NCBI GenBank assembly: GCA_022496805.1
Contig: CM040088.1
Span: forward strand, 24,659,501 to 24,723,500
Reading direction: 5' to 3'
Length of the DNA stretch: 64,000 nt
Source: Pohlia nutans
Taxonomy: Eukaryota > Streptophyta > Bryopsida > Bryales > Mniaceae
The position numbers and the translations under genes are program-made. Positions 33,519-45,595 of the stretch are shown here, one piece after another. Under the pieces are notes generated by a model. It searched no databases. It was not told the DNA's origin and worked only from the letters and a program-made list of their open reading frames with translations. How positions within the stretch are numbered: position 1 is the stretch's first letter; every line of letters begins with the position of its first letter.

Positions 33519-34251
33519 TTAAAGGATAAATTAAAGTCCATGAAGTTCACAAAATCGGTCTTTTGGGGATCTCAATGTCTATGGTCATTCTTTTTTTTGG
33601 TAGTATAACATAACATTCAGCAACATGCATTGTTGCCTTGGCTCTACAGTAGATGGTGTGGAATATTTCACACCCAACAATACTTCATCAATAGCTAAGT
33701 GGAATAGTGGATAGGTGGAGGCTCAAAGTGCATGAAAGAAAGGCAGTGGGCATGAACGCTACTAAATGTTATCAACCCAAGTCATCTCAGGATGAGTTCA
33801 TAGACCAATCACAGATTTTAGAGCCTGGACATGGGATGACTTCTTGGTTCGTAGTCTAAACTGGCCCTGGGTCGATTTTGAAGGCCACTGTAACGGTAGT
33901 ACCGTATCTTCAAGTGAGAATCGGAGCCTGACTAGATATTGAAGAATAGATGGAGCTATAGTACAGGATTGTACTTTGCAGCGTAAATGTAGAGTGCAGC
34001 ATTGGACATGCTCGACATTATGAGGAATGGAATACCGGTACAGTCACCACGTACGACCAGTGCCGGGTCTTTAGGGTTGCACGCTGCATGTCAAAATCCA
34101 AAGAAAAGAGCGCGGGCGTCTCTCTGTCGCTGGACTGCTGCTGGAGCTGGCTGGCGGGCCCTGAAGTAAGTAGCCCTGGGTTGGTAGTAGTGAGGAAGTT
34201 ATTTTGGTCGTCGTCGTTGCTGGAATCTTCTGTTCAACTGCTTCTGTTGCC

Positions 34252-35460
34252 ATTGTTTATTGCCGTGCCAGCGTTTTTGGAATTTCCTTTGCTCCACTCT
34301 CTTGGAGCTGCTCGGCTGCGACTGACCTGCAGTCGCTCTTGTTCAAGAGCTTCAACCACTTGCCACCAGCCATTGTCCGCTTATGTACTCTCGAGCTCGA
34401 TTGCTGCTACAAACTTTGACTCTTACTAGAGTTTGCAGCTGCATATATGCCCGGTCGCCTTCAGTCGAATGAATCATCCGTAGCAGGTACATGGCATTTC
34501 TTGACTGCATGCATTCAGTTCTGGCCTCTGTTACAGCGGCATTCTAGGTTAGCGATGACGGCCATGGCTGCTCTCTTTGGCAATGCAGAGTATTTTTCGT
34601 AACTTCACTTTCTTCTTTCTTCATATTATTCTCTTTTCTGTACGTTGTTTATTGCAGTGAGAGCGTTTTTGGAATCTGTCGTCGAGAGCTGGACTCTTCT
34701 TTTTGGCCTGGAGTCGTTCTTTCTAGAGCTCCAAGAACTTGCGGTGCGTGCACTACGTCGTTTTCCCATTGTTCGGTTAAATTTCTGCTTCAAAGTGCAG
34801 AGAAAGCTCCAGAGTTTGCATGCTCGGTCGTAGTCAGTTGGAATGAATCATCCGCAGGTACATGGCATTTTCTTGACTTCTTTGCGTCACTGTATGCATT
34901 CAGTTCTGGCCTCTGTAACAGCGGCATTCTAGGTTAGAGCTGCCGGCCATGGCCTTGGAGTCAGCTTCTTTGGAAATGCAGAGTATTGTGATTTCTCTTT
35001 CATATTTCGTATTTTACCTTTCCAGTAGCTAATAACTGAGCGTTGATTATTGCAGTGAGAGTGTGTTTGGAATTTCCTTTGCTCGAGTCTGTCGTCGGCT
35101 GCGACTCGGAGCTGGACTCTTCCTTATGGCCTGCAGTCGTTCTTTCTAAAGCTGCGGTGCGTGCTCTACGTCGTTTTCCAAGCCATTGTTCGCTTACTCT
35201 CTTTCTCTGGAGCTCGATTGCTGCTACAAAGGCTCTAGAGTTTGCAGCTACATGCCCGGTCGTATTCAGTCAGAATGAATCATCCGCAGGTACACGGCAT
35301 TTTTTACTTCATTGCGTTACTGTATATATGCATTCAGTTCTTTCCTCTTTTACAGCGGCATTCTAGGTTAGAGATGCTGGCCATGGCCTTGGAGTCAGCT
35401 GTTATTTGGAAATACGGAGTTTTGTAATTCCACTTTTCTTTCATGTTTCCACTTTCCAGA
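34252..35460 (+). repeat. Three tandem copies of a leader-exon unit, about 395 bp each
   Basis: Copies at 34252-34644, 34645-35040 and 35041-35460. Copies 2 and 3 carry TTATTGCAG|TGAGAG, a good acceptor; copy 1 reads TTATTGCCGTGCC, so its acceptor is lost. All three then have GGAATGAATCATCCG or a close variant followed by CAG|GTACA, a good donor, and a shared tail with CAGCGGCATTCTAGGTTAG. No long frame runs through them, so they look like alternative non-coding 5' exons of the downstream gene. That role is inferred. Confidence 0.6.
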
Positions 35461-36521
35461 AGCTAGCCATCTGTTGTAAATGGCGTTGGTCCACGAAGGA
35501 GCGACTATGATGGTTCCAATCGGAAAAATATTCTGAAGTGGAGAGCGTCCGTGCCAATTCCTTCCAACTTATTGTTACAAGGTTTGCACCGCTACGATTG
35601 AAGCACAGTGTAACGAGGTCATTCCCTTCGTCTTATAGTTGGTTGAATACGTTATGAAAGAATCCAAGATTGGCGTTTCTTGAGCAGTGAAGGATTCGTT
35701 TTTGTATGTATTTCCTTTCAATGCATGCATGTCAGGCATGTCCTCGAGTAGAGTATCATCTTTGCAAAGTTGACTTGGCGTCTGCAAGGGAAGGGTGAGT
35801 TGAACGCTGTAAATGGTAGCGCGTGCACTGGTGCTGTTCTTATTGTGGACAGTTTCAAGTGCTTCGTAGTTTATGAGCTCTTAGTATCAGTTATCGCAAG
35901 TAAACCTTATTCCTGTTTAGTTTTCTTTAAGAGTTTGACTCTGGAGTTTGATCTCCAGGGTGGAATGAGGGAGTCCATGAACCCTTTTATACATGCAATC
36001 GCGCTTGATAACTCAGCATGCTGAGGTTCAGAAAACTGGCGGGAACGTGTATTCTGGAACATTTCATGCCGCTATCATGGATAAGGAGTTTGGTTGGATT
36101 TCGTTTTATTCCATGTTCTTGTTAAACACTGATCATTTTTCTGTCGTCTGTGCTGCATCTGTGCCGTCAGTGGTTACCAGATGGCTTTCAGATTTGATCT
36201 CCATTTCAATTTCTAATTAGAGAGCCTGGAATCATATATTGGATTCAAGATTGGAATTGACAGAAAGTACGAATTGAGACCTTGAGGTTTTACCTGCATG
36301 CGATTGTAGTTGTGTACCTGTACAATTATTGTACTTGTGGACCGAACAATTACTGTCTAGTCTTCATCCTCTTCTTACATTGATTTGTTGGAACGTTCCT
36401 TAGTTTAGAAATAATTTGTAGTTAGTTATTTGAAGACGGAATGTTGCGCATTCTCATACGATTTTGTTAGTCAGCGTTTTCAATGCACATGTGATATCAC
36501 TTGGCAGGGGTGATCTTGAAG

Positions 36522-37318
36522 ATGGCAAGGCTTATCAAAGAAGATGCAGTTCAAGGTGAATCGGCCAATGAGGCAGCGAGAAAGCCTCCAATCAGAACTC
36601 ATGTTATTGAAGGGAAAGATTTTATGCAAATTATTGCAACGGTGAGCTCCACGCCGAAAGAAATATTGCTGGAATTTTTCTATTTCTTAAGCTTTTTCAT
36701 TAAACAATGCGATTTTGCTTTAAGTTTTAGAATTTAAATGTGATAGTGTATCAGATTAGACTGTGCATTTAATTTTGACCTATTTTGTCTTATTTATCAG
36801 CAGTACTAATATGAATCGTGTTTCTTACGTTGATCTTCAGTGGATTGTTAGGTGATGTTTCTTTTGTGGCTCACGAGTAGAAAATTTATTAATGATTCAG
36901 CTAGCTTCGTTTGGCGATGTGTTATTCCTGCCCTTTGTATGCCATTTTAAATTGCAGTTGTTCTAGTATTCTATGGTATATTTTTTCGGAGTCTTTTATA
37001 ATTGTATTTGATATTCCTGATCTTTTAACAGGTATAAATGTCGTTGAGTATGGGCTTTAAAGTAAAAACTACACGATTTCTTTGTGCAGCTTTCCTTTTT
37101 AGGTCGATGACCAATTTTGTATGACGCAGGATGCCATATCCAATACCCGAGGTCAAGGGAATCGCTTTGTAACGGACAGAGTCTTGTCACAAGGGTGGCA
37201 CAGAGAATCGGAGCGTGAACTGTTGCAATGGAGGGCTGATGACGACTCTTCTGAAGATACATGTTTTAACTTGAATAACACATGGAGGTCAGGGCCGGGA
37301 TTGTGCCCAGTTAGTTAG
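36522..37318 (+). CDS. Small hypothetical protein, two coding exons
   Basis: The exon from 36508 (acceptor TTGGCAG) contains an ATG at 36522 and ends at 36641 before GTGAGC. The next exon starts at 37130 (acceptor GACGCAG) and stops at 37318. They join in phase 0 to give 102 aa. The product is hydrophilic, with no signal peptide or membrane segment; recognisable stretches are KPPIRTHVIEGKDFMQII and GWHRESERELLQWRADDDSS. I recognise no family. The triplicated leader-exon unit lies upstream in the same orientation and probably belongs to this gene. It could alternatively be part of a longer 5' region of the receptor-kinase gene that starts 577 bp downstream. Confidence 0.45.
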
Positions 37319-37894
37319 TAAGAATCTATGACATTCTGACCCGTGTCGAGTCCTTTCCCTTCTATGTGATTTTTTTAGGGCTGCATTAAGAATCTAAAAC
37401 ATTTAATAACGCTATTGATAGATTTTGCCGTGAGATCATTTTCCGTGAATATTGGCTGCAAGTGTTCACTCTAGTTGATGTGGAAACTACTGTTGATGAG
37501 CTTTGTCGATGGTTTGAACTCAGTTATTCTTTCACAACTTCGTGGCACTTATTGCTGCAGTCACTGTTTACATGGCCGTGTGCTTTTATTTTCTACTCTT
37601 GGTTTTACTTCACTCAACACCCTAGGATCACTATTTGTAGTTTCTGTGCATTGTGGTGTCACCTTCACCCTGTTTATGTTGGTGTATTATGGGTTTATAT
37701 GGACCAGTTGAGAGATTTTAGTTAATCTTTTGGTTTTGTCAAACCTGTTTTGTGACAGTCGGAATTGGGACCAATTTGAGGCGAACAAAACTCTAGTTGG
37801 TGTGGAAACTACTGTTGATGAGGAGCTGTACACATCAAAGTTAAAACGAGACTCACAGATGCGTGGAAGGAAGCGACAGGTCCAAAGAACCACC

Positions 37895-40800
37895 ATGCAA
37901 AAGACCAAGTACATTTTCTACTTCTTGCTGTGGTTATGGTCATTGATGCCATTAGTTCGGGCCATTGCACCAGAGGCACAAGCACTTCTTGACTTCAAAA
38001 ATGGCTTGACCAAGGCCGACATGTTGACCAGCTCCTGGAATATCACCAACGTGGACTCCTCAGGCTGCCCTCTACAGTGGTATGGGGTGCGAGCAGACTC
38101 AACGAATGGCTGCCAAGTTCTTGAGCTTCTATTACCCTCGAGTGGTTTAGTGGGCGCTATTGCACCATCCATTGGAAGGCTACAGAGCTTGGTGAATCTC
38201 TCTCTGGCGCAGAATGATCTCACGGGTGATATATCCACAATTTTGAAGCTGCCACAGCTTGTGCGACTCTTCCTCTCTGGAAATTCTCTTTCAGGCACTG
38301 TCCAGTTGGGGTTGATTTCTAAGCTGATGGTGATTGACCTTAGTGACAATAAATTTTCAGGTACCATTCTACCTCCGTTTCCAGAGAGCCTTTCTCATGT
38401 GGATTTTTCTGGAAATGCATTTTCTGGAAATATACACCCGGAGCTCGGCCAGGCTACTGGTCTTAAGACTCTCGATCTAAGCCGAAATAAGCTGGTAGGA
38501 CCCATACCTGCTATGCCGCTTGTAGTCTCTCTTTCTACCCTCAGGTTGTCAGACAACATGCTCACAGGCCAGATTCCTTCTGAGCTATTTAACGAGCAGA
38601 CGCCGCAGCTTCAGGAATTGGACCTCAGTCGAAATCGTCTCACTGGTAAGCTTACTACCTCCCGATGATTTTTGTGCATCGCCGATAGTACAGCACTTGT
38701 ATCAGTCTGGCTGGACCCTACTTTAGCACCTCATTCTTAGTTTTGGTGGATCGGGTCATGTTCCGGCAGCTAGTTTCTGAATGGAATTTTGATATGCAGT
38801 TACCAATATTACCCACTGAACGATGCAGGATAATGGTTAACCTCATCAGCTCTTGTTGGTTTTCTCATGTGCAGGTAACTTAGGCCCTGTGAGCACCAAA
38901 GTCATGAGTGTATTGAGGCTTGCTTCGAATGACCTGACTGGTCCTCTTCCTTCAAAAATACAATCTTGTCGCGTTGTTGACTTGAGTAACAATCATTTTT
39001 CTGGAGGATTAACACTGAGCAAATGGAGTGCCAACCTTCGGATATTGGACCTTAGTCACAACAATCTGAGTGGTACCATAGACAATGCGTCGCTGATTCA
39101 ACTATTTGTGTTGACTGCGCTCAATCTTAGCTCCAACCAACTTTCTGGTCCTATTCCTTCTAAGCTGTTCGCCTCTCCCTCTATCACAGATTTAGTGCTG
39201 TCACATAATTTGCTCCAAGGTCCTATTCCTGCTGCAGATCCGTCAACAGCAGCAATCTCTCCGCTTCGTGTGTTGGACCTATCTGACAACCATTTAAGCG
39301 ATGCTATCCCTTACTCGTTGGGTAACTTTAGCCAACTTCTTTTTCTCAGTTTGAGTACAAATCAGTTAGGGGGAACCTTACCAGAGGGATTATCGAATCT
39401 ATCCCAGCTTCAAGTTCTCGACCTTTCTAAGAATCTACTGAGCGGTCCAATACCAGCGAAGCTTTCTTCACTGCTCAATCACCTCAATGTATCTATCAAC
39501 AACTTATCAGGCTCAGTACCACCGAACCTGGTTTCGTTTCCTACCTCATCCTTCTATCCAGGGAACCCGAACCTTGTATTCCCAAAAACTCCTTCATCTA
39601 ACGCCTCAGAACCCGGAGTAGTTACTCTGGGAAGCGATTACAAACGAGTGAACACGGCAATGAAGATTGGGTTGACTTTAGGTATCACCCTTGGAGCAGC
39701 GCTTCTTGCAGTGTGTTGTTTAGTCACGTACTACTATTGCAGGACTTTGAAACCTTCGTTGAAATTTCCTGTGCCAAAATCTTGTCAAGAGGGTAATGAA
39801 CCAAGGGACGGAGTAGGTGCGGTGGTTGAGCAAACTGATGCTTGTCCCCCTGTTTCAAGAGGTACTGTGAAAGGTGCTCTGGCACCATCTAAAGCAAGGA
39901 GTGACATAAAACGGGACGCCCTCGACTTACAGAAGAGTGCAGAATCACCCATGCGAACAGTGTGGAGAACAGTAGGGGCGCCCTCAGACGATGTCTCCGT
40001 TGCAGATGAGCACCCCATGGTGCTGAAAGTCAAGTCTCCTGATCGCTTGGCCGGTGATCTCTTCTTTCTCGATGCTACCCTTCTTTTCACTGCCGAGGAG
40101 TTGTCACGAGCTCCAGCAGAGGTTCTTGGGAGAAGTAATCATGGGACTTCATACAGAGCTACCTTGGACAATGGCCATGTTCTTTCAGTTAAATGGTTGC
40201 GCGAGGGCCTTGCTAGGAACAGGAAAGAGTTTACAAGGGAAGCCAAACGCTTTGGCGGTATCAAGCACCCTAACATTGTATCGTTGCGAGGCTATTACTG
40301 GGGCCCTCGAGAACATGAGAAACTTCTATTGTCCGATTTCATCAGCTTGGGCAGCTTAGCTCATCATTTGTATGGTGAGTTCATTGAACTCCCTATTCCT
40401 GTATCCTTAGCACGATCAAAAGCCTTCATTATTGCAGAAATTGACGTTTACAATTGTGGGATTTTATACCTGTGGATTTCTTTAGGAGTATTTTCAATAA
40501 TTTTGTGCTATGGAAAAGCTCAAGGAATTGCTGATACCTTCCGAAGATAACTCATTCTTTTCCATCAGTAATACGAAAGCGTTCACACAAACCTTTTACA
40601 TCGTTGTATTAAATCATGATTATATATAATTCTGCTTGCAGAAAGGACAGGGCGGAGCCACCCTCCACTGCCATGGGTGCAGCGGCTACAAGTAGCAGTT
40701 GGAGTTGCGAATGGGTTGTCTTACCTACACAACAAACATGGAGTGGCTCATGGTAACCTCAAGGCAAACAACGTCCTTCTCCGGGGTCCCCAGTGGGCCC

Positions 40801-41231
40801 AGTTGTCTGACTACAGCCTCCATCGCCTGATGACAGTTGCTGGAACTACGAATCAAATCCTAAATGCAGGTGCTCTTGGGTATCGGCCCCCGGAGCTGTC
40901 TGCTACACGCAAACCCAAACCTTCACTAGAAGCTGATGTGTACGCACTGGGAGTAATTTTATTGGAGTTGGTCACTGGCAAAAGTGCAGGAAACATCATG
41001 TCTGCCAACTCTGGTGCAGTCGATTTATTAGAATGGGTTAGGTTGGTTGTTAATGAAAAACGACCGGTGGATTGTTTCGACACAGAGATCGTGGGTTTAC
41101 ACAGAGAGAAAGAACCCCCGGGGAGTATGCATGAGGTGCTAACGATAGCTCTCTCCTGCATGGCCCCTCAAGGAATGAGACCTACTGTGAAGTGCATCCA
41201 CGATCAGTTGGTTGCTCTCTCAGACGCTTGA
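37895..41231 (+). CDS. LRR receptor-like pseudokinase (At5g10020-like class)
   Basis: Single-pass plasma-membrane receptor-like protein expected to act in signalling without its own catalysis. Three exons (37895-38645, 38875-40374, 40642-41231) join in phase to 946 aa. The chosen start, ATG at 37895 (ACCATGC), opens a signal peptide of about 24 residues; an in-frame ATG at 37859 would add 12 basic residues. Then comes an LRR N-terminal cap with a GCPLQWYGV motif, and about 18-20 leucine-rich repeats (LxxLxLSxNxLxG) to about residue 490. A transmembrane helix lies at about 513-538, followed by a variable juxtamembrane region and a kinase-like domain from about 655. The VAIK lysine is present (VKWL), but the HRD loop reads HGN (in HGNLKANNVLL) and the DFG position reads SDY, so it is predicted inactive, as in related plant proteins. 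Both introns interrupt conserved domains in a family-like manner. Confidence 0.9.
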
Positions 41232-41890
41232 ATTAAAGCTCGCTCCGCAGAATGTACACAATGTAAAAAGAAATTCTCCCAGGTGACACTTTTGAGAGGG
41301 AGCACAGCATCGCGTGGAGGCTAGACTTCATTTTTGAGGACGCATGTCGATTTAAACGCGGCAGCAAACCATTCTTTCCGGTAAATGCGTGGAACAGTAT
41401 TGATGTCGGGATGCTCCCAGTGATTGTCTTCATGTAATTAACTTGTTTGCAAAGAATTGAATTCCATATTGTTTTGCATTGGGAAGAAACTCCAGAATGA
41501 TTTTCTCCGTGGCAGATTGACTGATTGCTGATCAATTCTGAATGTTGTAGGTCTTGGCTGTGTCATTTAACCCCTAAAAGGGATTGCATACCTTTCAAAC
41601 TAGCGGGTAACATAGTGGCTACGGTTGGTGGTTATGTGTACATGTAGGGTCATCAATGACTGGGAATGGTCTGAATCTCGGCATTCATGGGAGACTAACC
41701 TCAGACAAAAACTTTCTAAGTTATTATAATGGAGTTGCTCGAAGACGATCTAGGCTATTGCCAGTAGGGACAATCTTGCATGAACAGAAAAGGTGCATTC
41801 TTGGAAACGATTTTCGTAAATGATAAATGTGCATTTAGATGGCTCTCCTGAGAAGCTGTGTGCAGAACTCCCTGGCTTAGGGCTGTACTA
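41232..41890. other. 3' flank of the pseudokinase gene
   Basis: Likely 3' UTR, then intergenic DNA. A solo TTAA-family end (TTAA-CCCCTAAAAGGG) starts at 41567; no partner end was found. Confidence 0.4.
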
Positions 41891-42110
41891 AGGTAGGAGC
41901 ACCTAAAACCAACACTGCACCTAATTGCAACAAAATCTACACCATGCAACCATTTCAGAACGCAAATCTAGGCACATCTTAGAGCCCTTATTGTATGTTG
42001 ACCAAAATGATAAGCTATCTATGGTCTACCTAGATTTATGTTCTAGAATGACCAGTACGCCTAGATCCTGTCGCAATTAGGTACAGTGTTGCTTTTAGGT
42101 GCTCCTACCT
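41891..42110. mobile_element. 220-bp MITE, TA target, ends AGGTAGGAGCACC (copy 2)
   Basis: Same ends, same length and shared interior (for example GATAAGCTATCTATGGTCTA) as the copy at 152-371, flanked by TA at 41889-41890 and 42111-42112. Confidence 0.85.
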
Positions 42111-42112
42111 TA

Positions 42113-44472
42113 ATAGTAATGTTATGTGAGTATGTCGATCTAACACCGTATTCTTGCCATTGTGGGAGGTGTCAATCTAGACAGATTACTTTGCATTGAA
42201 ATAGGCCATTGGGAGGTACCAATAATTGATGTTTAATTCTATAAGGGTATTGAGGCCAAAAAATCAACTTTTGGATGATATTTTCTATGTTATTGAATGA
42301 CTTTTATTGACTATTTTGAATGGCCATAAGTCTTATTAGTGTTTAATGAGCATGGTGATAGGCTTGTTCTTTCTAAGTTAATCAAGCACATACAATTGAG
42401 TTAGTTTCATTTTATTCTGTTTTTACATGATTAATTCTTTGAGGTCCAAATGATGCACTTCACGATTAATCCTTTGTGTTATAAAATGCTTGATGAATAA
42501 CAAAAATGGAGTTGATATACCAAGCAAAGTTGTGAATGTCAATTTGTAAATCACATTTGTATGGTTGTATTTTTATTAATATTTTTAAATTAAAATTTTT
42601 AGGCTAGCCTTGAAGCATGGGTCAATGAGCCATTTTGGACGTAACCAATGCTTATTTTGAAGAATTTTTATAATAACTATAAGATCTAATTTGAAATTGA
42701 AATATAACTATACAATAATGTTTTATAGTTGTAAACATACCTCATAAGTAAAAATGTAAGCATCTTATGAAGATAGTGAATATTAAAAGGACAAAATTGT
42801 ATTTGTAACCATTGCTTATTTCAATGAATTAAGGACCCAATAAGGACTAATTTGAATGATTAAGCAGTAGAATATGCCATTAAGGACTCTGTTAAGGACT
42901 ACATAAGTGTGCGGGGTTGGCTCATTAATTTGTGCTTCTATCCGCTATCTTTTGAAAATTCAATTAAAAATCCGAAATTAAAAATTAAAAATTAAAAATT
43001 GTTGTAATGAATTTGGAATAATATGCACTATGAGATGACATAATTTCCATTATTTGATTCTATTTTATTCTGGAAAATCATTTTTAAGATCTCACTTTTT
43101 GAACCAAGAATGAAACTTGACATAATTCAATATTGTTATTTTAAAAAAATTCACAATATCTTATGTTGAAGATCCATACTGTACAAATGGTAGTCAACTA
43201 GCACAAGAACGAAGAGAAATTTGCATGGATAAAAAATGTCATTGTAAATAGTAATGAGAACGTTTGGAATCTATTCAACGTCCATTATATGGACGCAAGC
43301 ATGTTAAAAGGTTAATGAAAAGTGAAATTTTATTGAAAACAATGTTATTTCAAAAAGTTTTAAATTTCTTTTCAAAAGAGCATTGCAATTCTAAATATGT
43401 TGAGAGATATGTGTGTTAAGTTGAATAACCCTTTAGATGTTGTGTAGGAAGAGTTTAGGTAGTTTTCTCTTTGATGTATCTCTTGGTACATTACTGAGTC
43501 CATGGATGAGTGGAAGACTAGGTAGCAAGTTGTGGATGGATGAACCACCTAACAACTAGATAAGATGAACTACCCGTTTGCTTGATCGAGCCACTATTAT
43601 CAAGTTAGATTGGTCTTAAGCAAATCTCACTAAAAACCTAGAAGTAAAGACACACTGATGAATTAAATGAAGGACGACACTTATAGCAATTTATCTTCTC
43701 ATTATGTTTGAGTGTTTTTTGATCTACTTTTGATTGTGCAGTCTAAATTTTCTTTATAGTCGGGGGCATTTTTGTATGTATGCAAATATCTATTCCAATA
43801 GTGTCTTGGGACAATGAGTTAACTAAAGTTAATAAGAAGAATTTCCTTGTACTCGATAGTATTAACAAAGGTTGCTTATCAATAGTGTAGTATTAGTCTA
43901 GGAGTCCTTAAAACATTAGGAATTCATTTGATAGAGTATGAGTAACTGTTTAAATTTTTTGTTTGTTTAAGATTGCTATAAGAGATTGAGGTTTGCCATT
44001 AGAGATTGACATTGAAGTTTCTTGTAGACATCGTTTATTTGATTTAAATTTCAATGATTCACTTCCAATCCCCCGAGAGGTGCATTCTACATTATATTTG
44101 AGAATCACGTGCATTCATGACCCCCTCTAAAAACTTTTGTATACAAATATATTCCGTCCTAAATATATGTTTAATGTAAGTATACAGCAATATTTTTAGC
44201 TCTAAATATGTTTATAGTATGTCTATGTAATACTGCAATGTTCAAATTAATACCCCTCATGTATACTTGTACGTGTTTAGTACAGTGCACCTTATGTTCA
44301 ATCTGCAACACTAGAACACCAAACAATCATAATCGAGTATTTATTTTGATCTAACTTATTTCATCTGATAAGGTCAATTCAAGATTTTGAAGATGATGTG
44401 ATTGTCTCAATGGTTGTGGAGAAGATGATTAGAATCCTTAATGCTAGCCTTTTTAATTAATTACAGGTATAG
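42113..44472. other. AT-rich intergenic DNA
   Basis: No gene, no long open frame and no delimited repeat seen over about 2.3 kb. Confidence 0.5.
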
Positions 44473-44706
44473 CACTACTAGAGAAATGGGGTTCCTAACC
44501 CGCACAAAATCAACAGAAATTTTGTTGGTTCTGTGCGGGTTAGCAACAGTTGATTCCGGAAAATCAACAGGAACTTGTTGGTTCCAAGAGAAAACTTGTT
44601 GGTTCTGTGCAGATGACTAAATGTTTGTTACGTTAAACCCATTCTCTATTGGTTCCAACAGATGTGTCTTGGTTTTGTCTTGGTTTTTACGCACTCTCTA
44701 GTAGTG
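44473..44706. mobile_element. CACTA-type MITE, 234 bp
   Basis: Ends CACTACTAGAGA / TCTCTAGTAGTG with an internal hairpin near the left end (CTAACCCGCACA / TGTGCGGGTTAG) and repeated TTGGTTC motifs. CACTACTAGA is a typical plant En/Spm terminus. The flanking triplets do not match clearly. Confidence 0.7.
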
Positions 44707-44967
44707 GTACAACCTCCTTTAGAATTGATTTAGACAATATGCAACAAATGACATTTAAGTGCGTAAACTTACGTTCAAAGTCAAACTACAATGTTGAATT
44801 TTAAAGTTGAATTTTTTTATTATTATGATCATTTAGCATATTTAGAATTAAGGGTTGAAAATTTAAAGTAGGACAAATCTAACATGACCTTGAAGATTTT
44901 ACAATTGGATTTTGCAAATTAGGTACCAAAAATGAGTCTTGGAAGGATCAAACTTTAATTGAGTTAA

Positions 44968-45178
44968 CCCCTAAGCTCCCAAGTTAGAGAGCATTTTTTG
45001 GTTGCTACCTGATTTTGTAAGGTTACTCGGAAAAAATAAAGTAAGTTTTTGCAAAAATGAAATTTATTTTAAAATATTACATCAAGTCTACTTTCCAACA
45101 CAATTTGAATTATGTCAATTCAAGTTAAACTCCACTTGGGAGAATTTTTCAAAGTGAATCACCTCAACATTGTCTTAG
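44968..45178. mobile_element. Truncated TTAA-family MITE related to copies A-C
   Basis: Begins TTAA-CCCCTAAGCTCCC (TTAA at 44964) and matches copy C through AATTTGAATTATGTCAAT and GAGAATTTTTCAAAG. Similarity stops near 45178. No right end. Confidence 0.55.
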
Positions 45179-45595
45179 TGTAGAAAAAGGCAGCGACCAT
45201 AAAATGGTCGTTCGGGTTAATTTGGAAGCAAATTTTCTCCCTTGTTCACAAAAAGGTAACTTTATGACGCTTGGGTAAATTCGTACAAGAATGGGATTCT
45301 TGAGGGTCATGAATGACATGTGCTCATATCCACATTCCTTATTCAGGTGGTGATGCGGTACCCACCTCAAGCCCCCCTCTCAAAAGTGCACTGCATGATC
45401 TTTTCGTCACTCTTACTCAAGTGGTGACCTGATTTTTCTGAGGTTGGATGTTTTTTCTTCAACATTTGGGAAAGCAAAGCTGCACAGAAATCATAACCAT
45501 AGCCGACTGTAGAGGAGAATGAGAGGAGAATAGCAGGCTCTTGTGTTAGTTGGCTGATGAATTACAGAGTCAATAACCTCGAGTCAATTTCAGCT

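Noticed and set aside
34088..34429. 113-codon plus-strand frame over the first leader-exon copy
   Set aside because: The frame is not maintained in the other two tandem copies, so it is not a conserved coding exon.
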